Assembly: GCA_030610965.1 (NCBI GenBank)
Contig: JAUWQU010000199.1
Location: forward strand, 1-6,934
Length of the DNA stretch: 6,934 nucleotides
Source: Phycisphaerae bacterium
Lineage (GTDB): Bacteria; Planctomycetota; Phycisphaerae; SM23-33
Direction of reading: 5' to 3'
Each line of letters begins with the position of its first letter. Positions within the stretch are counted from its first letter, which is position 1. Both the position numbers and the translations under genes were made by a program. The notes beneath the pieces are model-generated. The model did no database searches. It was not told where the DNA came from and saw nothing but the letters and a program-made list of their open reading frames with translations. This document shows, piece by piece, positions 1-4,421 of this stretch.

Positions 1-1446
1 CCCTATGAAAACCGTATATCGGGCGCCGAGCCTCTTTGCCATCCCTGCAAGTTCCCTAGGACGCATGCCCTTGACCCCAACATCTGCACGAAGACCACGG
101 GCACGGACACTACTTAGGAAGCTAAGCGCCGATCTAAACTCCATCTCTCCGCCGATTGGTGCAACGAAAGCATCAAGATGACACCCGTCGGCTTCTCTCT
201 TCTCCATGCATAGCGTAAGGCGTTCGAGGCCGAAAGAAAAGCCAAGGGCAGGAACTGATTTCTCGCCTCCTAAGTCGGCGATCAGTGAGTCGTACCGACC
301 TCCACCGCAAACTTGCTTCTGGCTTCGGCCAAGTGCCGGCGAATCGACGTGTATCTCGAAAATAATACCTGTATAGTACTGCAGTCCCCGACCGAACGCA
401 AAATCGACTCGAACCTTGTTCCAATCAACGCCAAGCAGATCAAGGTACTCAACCATCTGACTCAATTCCTCAATGCGAGCTGTATCCAACCCAAACTCGC
501 TAACAAGGTCACTCGCACGTTGCAGGACCGCCGCTGGCTCGCCCTCTTCCAGGGACATCAATCGCCCAATAAACTCAAGGGTCTCTGAGATATCCTTTGC
601 CTGTTCACTTCGCAGAATTTTCGCCACGAGGTTTCGGGCAATCTCCGTTGCGTCAATACTCCTGTCCCCGGGGTAGATTGCCTGCAACACCCAAGCCACG
701 AGTTTCGTGATATCCTCCTCTGGTTTCTTCTGGACAATGGCAAGCAGTTCCTTGCGTTCGTCCGATGGCTCAGCTGGAGACATCCCTATCGTGCTAAGCC
801 CGGCCGTTGTCTCGGAAATCCAAAGGCGAAGTGCCTCAGCCTTGTTCGGCGCATCTATCTTGCTGAAGTTCTCGAGTTTCTCCATCAGGTAGTTCTTCGC
901 GCGATCCTCAATGTTCTTTTTTTCCAGAAGCTCCAGAACGATCCCGATATTCCCGATCACCACTGAGTAGCTTTCTATCCCAAGGTCATCCATGATACGG
1001 CAGGCAAGGGAGATAACTTCCGCATCATAATCGGGCGTGGCCGGCCCAATCAGTTCGACTCCTGCCTGTGTGAACTCCCGATAGCGGCCAGTCTGCGGAC
1101 GGTCGTAACGGAAAGCGGAGCCGAGGTAGAATAGCTTGAGTGGTTTTGGCTCGGATGTAAGGTTAGCGTTGTACATTCGGGCCACCGACGCGGTTAGCTC
1201 TGGCCGCAGGCAGACTTCCTTTTGCCCCTGATCCTTGAAGTGATACATATGTTGCCGAATGGCATCTCCCGACTTGCGAAGGTGAAGCTCCATTTGCTCT
1301 ATCGTAGGAACTTCTACGCCCCGGTAGCCGTAGGCCTCAAACGCAGTCAGCATGGTTTGCCAGACCCGCTGACGGAGGGCATATTCGCCGGGCGTAACGT
1401 CCCGTGTCCCAGCCAGCTTCTGTACCGCATCGTATTTCTCGGACAT
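1..1446 (-). CDS. hisS: Histidyl-tRNA synthetase (HisRS), C-terminus beyond window
   Basis: Charges tRNA-His with histidine in the cytoplasm (class II aminoacyl-tRNA synthetase). 482 residues are visible without a stop; the rest of the anticodon-binding domain lies off the left edge. Seen: N-terminal LAGTRDVTPG (11-20), motif 1 region around VPTIEQ (46-51), LRPELTASVAR (80-90), motif 2 FRYDRPQTGRYREF (112-125), HisA-type FGRGLQYYTG (351-360), HisB-type GGGRYDSL (381-388) and motif 3 PALGFSFGLERL (399-410), then the start of the anticodon-binding domain (about 424 onward). Odd points: roughly 200 residues separate motif 2 from HisA, clearly more than in E. coli HisRS, and HisA reads RGLQYY where RGLDYY is usual. 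The ATG at 1446 is chosen because GGAG (1454-1457) sits 7 nt upstream and the reading begins like other HisRS proteins. It lies 18 nt behind the preceding gene and probably shares a transcript with tRNA-His. The retained motif 2 and motif 3 argue for a synthetase rather than the HisZ regulator. Confidence 0.95.
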   Translation of the reverse strand, partial: MSEKYDAVQKLAGTRDVTPGEYALRQRVWQTMLTAFEAYGYRGVEVPTIEQMELHLRKSGDAIRQHMYHFKDQGQKEVCLRPELTASVARMYNANLTSEPKPLKLFYLGSAFRYDRPQTGRYREFTQAGVELIGPATPDYDAEVISLACRIMDDLGIESYSVVIGNIGIVLELLEKKNIEDRAKNYLMEKLENFSKIDAPNKAEALRLWISETTAGLSTIGMSPAEPSDERKELLAIVQKKPEEDITKLVAWVLQAIYPGDRSIDATEIARNLVAKILRSEQAKDISETLEFIGRLMSLEEGEPAAVLQRASDLVSEFGLDTARIEELSQMVEYLDLLGVDWNKVRVDFAFGRGLQYYTGIIFEIHVDSPALGRSQKQVCGGGRYDSLIADLGGEKSVPALGFSFGLERLTLCMEKREADGCHLDAFVAPIGGEMEFRSALSFLSSVRARGLRADVGVKGMRPRELAGMAKRLGARYTVFIG

Positions 1447-1464
1447 ACATCTTCTCCATTCGGT

Positions 1465-1842
1465 CTACTTGTTTTGACTCAAAGCAGCTTCGACGCGTCG
1501 ACATATCTCTTCCGTCAGTGCAACGAGGGGTATTTCATCCCAAGGGAGCCGGCCAAAGGCCCACGGAAGCCACCCGTGGACGTCTCTTGGCGGCTGCTTC
1601 ACGATTGACAAATCGCTTTTGCTTCGAAGTCCTATGACCACGCGCAGCGGCCTGAGTGGGTGCAGTCCCTGCTCTAGAAGAGCGTAGACGAGAGCGTCGA
1701 GTGTGTCCTGAAGGGTTTCGGGATCCGTCCCCTCGATAGAGGAGTACTCGGTCTCGCCACAAAGCCTAATCGTACAGTCCCGCACCACAATCGGGCGCGG
1801 CGCGGAAAGAACTGGTGCTGTCAAGAAGAACTGCTTCGTCAT
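1465..1842 (-). CDS. Unrecognised 125-residue protein between ORF151 and hisS
   Basis: I do not recognise this family. The protein has no signal peptide or membrane segment, so it is probably cytoplasmic. Its first half (MTKQFFLTAP, then a predicted beta-rich stretch to about residue 30 and a helix around 41-60) looks like a small alpha/beta fold. A beta strand follows at RVVIGL (67-72). The C-terminal part carries a Pro/Trp cluster (W91, W94, W101, in WLPWAFGRLPW) followed by an amphipathic helix (108-122). The start is well supported: GGAGG (1849-1853) lies 6 nt before the ATG, inside the end of the upstream gene, whose stop codon is separated from this ATG by one base. Translation is therefore probably coupled. 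Position between a tRNA-His/ORF151 pair and hisS suggests a role linked to histidylation or a shared element, but that is inference only. Confidence 0.8.
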   Translation of the reverse strand: MTKQFFLTAPVLSAPRPIVVRDCTIRLCGETEYSSIEGTDPETLQDTLDALVYALLEQGLHPLRPLRVVIGLRSKSDLSIVKQPPRDVHGWLPWAFGRLPWDEIPLVALTEEICRRVEAALSQNK

Positions 1843-1843
1843 T

Positions 1844-2299
1844 CTACACCTCCCTCACAGGCTGGAAGGCTTCGACACCAAACACCTTGCAGCCCGCGAA
1901 AGTGCTGAGTTTCCAGTACAGCTCGGGCGCACGTTCGCACGGCACTTCACAATAGAAGATGGTGTCGCCCCTGAAAGCATCAGAAACTTCCCTTAATAGG
2001 CCGGATTTCGCTGCCCTCAGCGCGCCCCGAACATCTCCTGCCTTGTCGCTTGGCGCTGTTACGGTCACTGAAATCAGCGATCGCTCAATCATAAAGTCCG
2101 TCAACCCGATTTGGCGTAGGATTCCTAAGGTGTTGTCCAACGTACGTAAGGACGCGTCCCAAGCCCCTTCGACGTTGCCATTCTCGTCAAGGGCCAAGGT
2201 AATCCCCGCCCTGTCGGCAGCTTCCGAAAACGCCGTCTCTCTCGCGACATTGGCTGGTATTCGGGCTCTCACTTTGTATCTTGTTGCCGGTATCTTCAT
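1844..2299 (-). CDS. Unrecognised 151-residue protein directly after tRNA-His
   Basis: I do not recognise this family. The sequence alternates short predicted strands and helices: strand at RYKVRARIP (7-15), helix at ARETAFSEAADRAG (19-32), strands around 34-44, a helix at 53-64, strand ISVTVTAP (76-83), helix 87-107, strand TIFYCEVP (113-120) and a last strand KVFGVEAF (138-145). That pattern suits a compact ferredoxin-like alpha/beta fold. Three cysteines cluster near the C-terminus (C117, C121, C137; C117 and C121 form CxxxC). No export signal or membrane segment is visible. The ATG at 2299 lies only 15 nt beyond the 3' end of the tRNA, with a weak GAG-containing ribosome site. An earlier ATG at 2313 is out of frame and soon hits a stop. 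The gene ends one base before the next start, so the two are likely co-translated. Confidence 0.75.
   Translation of the reverse strand: MKIPATRYKVRARIPANVARETAFSEAADRAGITLALDENGNVEGAWDASLRTLDNTLGILRQIGLTDFMIERSLISVTVTAPSDKAGDVRGALRAAKSGLLREVSDAFRGDTIFYCEVPCERAPELYWKLSTFAGCKVFGVEAFQPVREV
1849..1853 (-). promoter_or_regulatory. Strong Shine-Dalgarno for the 125-residue gene
   Basis: The minus strand reads GGGAGGTG just before TAG-A-ATG, placing GGAGG 6 nt ahead of the start codon and inside the coding sequence of the preceding gene. This fixes the start at 1842 and indicates stop-start coupling between the two small genes. It is the best ribosome site in the minus-strand unit; the first small gene has a much weaker one. 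Confidence 0.7.
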
Positions 2300-2314
2300 C
2301 GTTTCTCACGCATG

Positions 2315-2389
2315 GGCGAACGACGGGACTCGAACCCGCGGCCCTCAGATCCACAATCTGATGCTCTAACCACCTGAGCTACGCTCGCC
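2315..2389 (-). tRNA. tRNA-His (anticodon GTG)
   Basis: Folds as a complete cloverleaf. An 8-bp acceptor helix includes the G(-1):C73 pair that HisRS uses as its main identity element. U8-A9 and a normal D arm (GCTCAGGTGGTTAGAGC) follow. The anticodon stem TCAGA/TCTGA encloses the loop TTGTGGA, with GTG at 2352-2354. The T arm is GCGGG-TTCGAGT-CCCGT. Position 5:68 is a G-U wobble pair. CCA is not encoded: the bases after C73 are C-A-T, so a CCA-adding enzyme is required. The gene lies on the same strand as the two small genes and hisS, 15 nt ahead of the first one, so this tRNA and its own synthetase are probably made from one transcript. Identity is firm from the anticodon and G(-1). Confidence 0.96.
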
Positions 2390-2408
2390 ATCGTCCACAC
2401 AGAGCCTG

Positions 2409-2421
2409 ACGTCGCCGACGT
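2409..2421 (-). repeat. Short perfect hairpin ahead of tRNA-His
   Basis: ACGTC-GCC-GACGT is a perfect 5-bp inverted repeat with a 3-nt centre, about 20 nt upstream of the 5' end of tRNA-His. It could be an operator or a small hairpin in the tRNA leader. There is no T-run after it on either strand, so it is not a typical intrinsic terminator. Confidence 0.4.
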
Positions 2422-2429
2422 TTCTCGCG

Positions 2430-2485
2430 GCCACGATCGCTCGGCGCTGCCAGGAACGGCCTATCTGGCTGCGCACTATCGTGGC
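2430..2485 (-). promoter_or_regulatory. Compound stem-loop in the presumed leader of the tRNA-His unit
   Basis: Outer arms GCCACGAT (2430-2437) and ATCGTGGC (2478-2485) match perfectly over 8 bp. Inside them, GCGCTGCCAG (2444-2453) pairs with CTGGCTGCGC (2465-2474) over 10 positions with a single T-T mismatch, closing an 11-nt loop. The two helices are separated by an asymmetric internal loop. The element lies between a possible promoter and tRNA-His, so on the minus strand it would form in the 5' leader. No T-run follows it. It could be a leader RNA structure, a processing determinant, a protein-binding site, or a leftover end of a mobile element; the sequence does not decide. Confidence 0.45.
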
Positions 2486-2487
2486 TA

Positions 2488-2516
2488 ACTATGCATGATG
2501 TTGAAGGTTAAAGCAA
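2488..2516 (-). promoter_or_regulatory. Possible sigma-70-type promoter for the tRNA-His/hisS unit
   Basis: On the minus strand TTGCTT (2511-2516) is followed after 17 nt by CATAGT (2488-2493). Both hexamers are only partial matches to TTGACA and TATAAT, but the spacing is ideal and the position, about 100 nt ahead of tRNA-His, is suitable. Transcription would begin near 2481, at the foot of the stem-loop. Promoter consensus in the likely host group is poorly known, so confidence is low. Confidence 0.3.
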
Positions 2517-2548
2517 GGGGTTTCTCGAACCCGCGATATTCATGTTAC

Positions 2549-2813
2549 TCACCAGATCCCTGATTCTTTCCCGAGCGAAGACTCTATCGCAGCGCAACTA
2601 TTTGCTAGGAAATGTTTTATCGAACACGAGATGCGATGCGCCTTATGGATAAGAGCCAGGAATGACTCTTCGACAGCACGTATAGCCGATCCATCAAGCT
2701 CCGTTAAGGCGATCCGCGGATTCTCGGAATCGGGGGTCATCCATGAGCAAGTCCACGTCAAAACGGTAGCAGACGGTTTTTGCGGGCTCTTCCAAATATC
2801 CATTCGACATCAT
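2549..2813 (-). pseudogene. Small gene apparently broken by a +1 frameshift
   Basis: Two overlapping minus-strand frames each look protein-like over only part of their length. The first starts ATG-ATG at 2813, gives 39 residues (MMSNGYLEEP at its start, then RFDVDLLMDDPRF at 17-29) and stops at TGA 2694-2696. The other frame is tryptophan-rich and unconvincing before this point. From about LTELDGSAIRAVEESF onward it becomes a credible amphipathic sequence, ending at TGA 2549-2551. Joining the first frame to the second near 2705 by a +1 shift would yield one protein of roughly 85-90 residues. The shift may be decay, a sequence error or recoding. No clear ribosome site precedes 2813. I do not recognise the family. 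Confidence 0.3.
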
Positions 2814-2831
2814 CCCAAACGGCAGCACCTG

Positions 2832-2881
2832 GGGCAGTTGGGGTCAGAAGGGCAGTTGGGAAGGGCAGTTGGGGTCAGCCC
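2832..2881. repeat. Three-copy GGGCAGTTGGG array
   Basis: Three near-tandem copies of GGGCAGTTGGG start at 2832, 2850 and 2863. The first and third continue as GGTCAG, and the middle one is shortened by about 5 nt. The stretch is followed by an A/T-rich tract (2882-2897) and by CTGGGGACATAT (2908-2919). From memory, TTGGGGTCAG and CTGGGGACATA strings like these occur around REP-associated (Y1/IS200-like) transposase genes and their repeats. No transposase is visible in this window, so this is at most repeat debris. Confidence 0.6.
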
Positions 2882-2985
2882 TTAAGATATAAAATAAGGT
2901 GAATATCTGGGGACATATGCTTCTCGCCGCTCCCGCGCGGGGCCCGTCACCACTTCGGTTCCTCGAACGGCCGGCGGTAGCCGGT

Positions 2986-3005
2986 TTCTTTCGGCTTCTT
3001 TCGGC
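2986..3005. repeat. Tandem duplicated 10-mer TTCTTTCGGC
   Basis: TTCTTTCGGC occurs twice without a gap (2986-2995 and 2996-3005), within a GC-rich stretch. It shares a 10-bp period, though not a sequence, with the repeat array at 3134-3193. Function is unknown. Confidence 0.7.
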
Positions 3006-3031
3006 GGAGAGCGCGTTTTGTCAATCAATAT

Positions 3032-3047
3032 CATCCCGGCCGGGATG
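3032..3047. repeat. 16-nt perfect palindrome
   Basis: CATCCCGGCCGGGATG is its own reverse complement. With no spacer it is more like a DNA-binding or recombination site than an RNA hairpin. It sits about 295 bp upstream of the discoidin gene start, rather far for a simple operator. Confidence 0.6.
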
Positions 3048-3133
3048 GCCGGGGGCGGCCCTGATGGCGGTCTTGATCTTTCGCGGGTCGTCGGTCGCGA
3101 CGGCAGATGAAGCAATAAGCTCGGGAAACGGCT

Positions 3134-3193
3134 ATCTGCGTTCATTTGCATTCATCTGCGTTCATCTGCATTTATCTGCGTTTATCTCCGCTC
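3134..3193. repeat. Six-unit 10-bp tandem repeat (atctgcgttc type)
   Basis: Six consecutive 10-bp units: atctgcgttc, atttgcattc, atctgcgttc, atctgcattt, atctgcgttt, atctccgctc. The units differ by one to three bases, so the array is degenerate. The period is close to one DNA helical turn. From memory, similar 'atctgcgtt' runs are frequent between genes of planctomycetes and some other environmental bacteria. It is not a CRISPR: there are no spacers. Confidence 0.85.
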
Positions 3194-3272
3194 AACTTTG
3201 TCTTCTGTTGTTTGGGCACGAATGGCCGGTTCTTCCTAAGAAACAGCGATCCCGAACGTCAAGACGGTAAGA

Positions 3273-3298
3273 GGCGGCGCCAAACGGGAAGCGCCGCC
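3273..3298 (+). promoter_or_regulatory. Perfect 8-bp hairpin upstream of the discoidin gene
   Basis: GGCGGCGC (3273-3280) and GCGCCGCC (3291-3298) form a fully GC 8-bp stem around a 10-nt loop, ending 43 nt before the start codon. No T-run follows, so an intrinsic terminator is unlikely. It may be a 5' leader structure of the discoidin mRNA or a stabilising element. Confidence 0.45.
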
Positions 3299-3341
3299 GC
3301 AAACGCGGATCGGAAACGAAGATGCTCAGGAGAACCAAGAG

Positions 3342-4175
3342 ATGATCACCACGCTGGCAAGGCTGGGAATGATGGGGCTGCTCGTCGCGGCGGCGACGGC
3401 CGGAACGCAAACGCACAAGGCCGACAAGGCCAACTCCAAGGACGCCGGCGCCGCAAAGGCGGTGCCGACAAAGGCCGCCTTGCCGGCCCCGGCCCGAAAG
3501 GAGGCGACCAAAGGCCTCGCCCCCCTGCCGATCAAGCTGCCCAAGCCGCGAATCATCGGCACGCTATCGAACGTGCCTCTCGGCGCCCACGTCAAGGTCA
3601 CCAAGGGCCCCGTCAAGCTGCGAGAGCCGTTCCTGGCCCCAAAGGGCGCCAAGAACGTCGCCGCCAAGAGGCCGGTCATCGCAAGTGACACCGAGCCGGT
3701 CATCGGCACGCTGGACCTGATCACCGACGGGTCCAAGGAAGCCGACCAAGACTCCTACGTCGAGCTTGGGCCGGGCGTCCAGTGGGTGCAGATCGACCTG
3801 GGTGCAGCCCACGAGATCCAGGCGATCGTCGCCTGGCACGAGCACCGGCAACCGATGGTGTATTACGATGTGATCGTCCAGATTTCCGACGACAAGGACT
3901 TCATCGAGAACGTCCGCACACTGTTCAACAACGACCACGACAACTCCGCCGGCATGGGCATCGGCGAGGGATGGGGATATTTCGAGACCTACGAGGGCCA
4001 GTTGTTCCCAGCCAGGGGCGCCCGCGCCCGCTACGTCCGGCTGTACTCCAACGGCAACACCGGCGACGACCTGAACCGCTACACGGAGGTGGAAGTCTAC
4101 GCCCTGCCGCCCGGAGCGGGCAAGGCCGCCGCCAAGGCCGCCCCGGCCGGCAAACCTGACAAGCCCGGCAAGTAG
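3342..4175 (+). CDS. Secreted discoidin (F5/8C-like) domain protein
   Basis: 277 residues, probably exported and carbohydrate- or surface-binding. Seen: a signal peptide with R7, a hydrophobic core (8-19) and an AxA-type site (A18-T-A20, cleavage before G21). An Ala/Lys/Pro-rich low-complexity linker follows (22-66), with a second one at the C-terminus (257-277). The folded part is a galactose-binding-like beta sandwich of about 115-255. It includes DLITDGS (125-131), VQWVQIDLG (146-154), IQAIVAWHEH (159-168), NNDHDNSAGMG (196-206) and ARYVRLYSNGN (229-239). From memory, the NDHDNSAG and ARYVRLYSNGNT strings recur in planctomycete discoidin-type proteins. No catalytic motif is seen. The start is supported by AGGAGA (3328-3333), 8 nt upstream. 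G/C-ending codons dominate. A sulfatase follows on the same strand 246 bp downstream, suggesting that the two work on the same extracellular glycan; this is inference. Confidence 0.85.
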   Translation: MITTLARLGMMGLLVAAATAGTQTHKADKANSKDAGAAKAVPTKAALPAPARKEATKGLAPLPIKLPKPRIIGTLSNVPLGAHVKVTKGPVKLREPFLAPKGAKNVAAKRPVIASDTEPVIGTLDLITDGSKEADQDSYVELGPGVQWVQIDLGAAHEIQAIVAWHEHRQPMVYYDVIVQISDDKDFIENVRTLFNNDHDNSAGMGIGEGWGYFETYEGQLFPARGARARYVRLYSNGNTGDDLNRYTEVEVYALPPGAGKAAAKAAPAGKPDKPGK

Positions 4176-4421
4176 CGGTCCGCGGCGCGAGCTGCCGGCC
4201 GGTTCGCTCCTGGCGTATTCGACTGCTGTCGCCTGGTTAAGGTTCATCGGGGAATCCTCCCTGACTCGGTTGGCGGCGGGGAGATGGCACTTGCTGATCT
4301 CGCGGTTCGTGATAAGGTTGTCGGAAAGGTCGGCGGTCTTCGCGCCGGGATCGGCCGGAGGCTGGCCGGGAAGTTTTTGCCAGTGGTTCGTAGTGCGGGT
4401 GCCGCCAAGTTGGAGCAGGAC
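4176..4421 (+). other. Intergenic leader between discoidin gene and sulfatase
   Basis: About 246 bp, GC-rich. The reading frame stays open from an ATG at 4284 into the sulfatase, but the 46 extra residues do not resemble an export signal and would bury the Tat motif. I therefore treat it as untranslated. It contains small GGCC-rich inverted repeats (for instance around 4352-4370) and no clear intrinsic terminator or promoter. The length leaves room for a separate sulfatase promoter. Confidence 0.5.

Larger units (their letters stand above)
2886..3341. other. Repeat-rich intergenic region without a convincing gene
   Basis: About 450 bp between the minus-strand and plus-strand genes. It holds a duplicated 10-mer (2986-3005), a 16-nt palindrome (3032-3047), six 10-bp repeat units (3134-3193) and a hairpin (3273-3298), each listed separately. 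Open frames on both strands run through the 10-bp repeat, which gives artificial Ser/Ala/Phe/Ile/Cys/His/Leu tails, and they are not called. Any promoter for the discoidin gene should lie here, but I see no good match to a known consensus. Confidence 0.6.

Noticed and set aside
173..892. Several short frames on both strands within 173-892
   Set aside because: All lie inside hisS in other frames. The HisRS frame is continuous and carries all family motifs.
1959..2369. 136-residue plus-strand frame
   Set aside because: It is antisense to the 151-residue gene and extends into tRNA-His. The opposite frame has tight operon spacing.
2430..2485. Intrinsic terminator
   Set aside because: The stem-loop is strong, but no T-run follows on either strand, and the 11-nt loop and internal loop are not typical.
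2300..2485. T-box riboswitch controlling hisS
   Set aside because: The space upstream is occupied by a tRNA gene and a short leader. I see no T-box core sequence and no terminator/antiterminator pair.
2631..2885. 84-residue plus-strand frame
   Set aside because: It is antisense to the more protein-like minus-strand halves and ends inside the GGGCAGTTGGG array, which supplies its C-terminus.
3134..3193. Possible CRISPR array
   Set aside because: The units are 10 bp and directly adjacent, with no spacers, no repeats of 23-47 bp, and no cas genes nearby.
2882..3270. Open frames of 89 (minus) and 123 (plus) residues in the intergenic region
   Set aside because: Both run into the 10-bp repeat, which encodes artificial repeats, and both lack domain-like sequence and convincing ribosome sites.
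3146..3688. 180-residue plus-strand frame overlapping the discoidin gene start
   Set aside because: It starts in the 10-bp repeat and continues out of frame through the GC-rich signal peptide and linker of the discoidin gene, giving an Arg/Gly/Gln-rich product.
4284..4421. N-terminal extension of the sulfatase from the ATG at 4284
   Set aside because: The extension would place the RRDFLRG Tat motif 48 residues inside the protein, and 4422 has a good ribosome site directly upstream.
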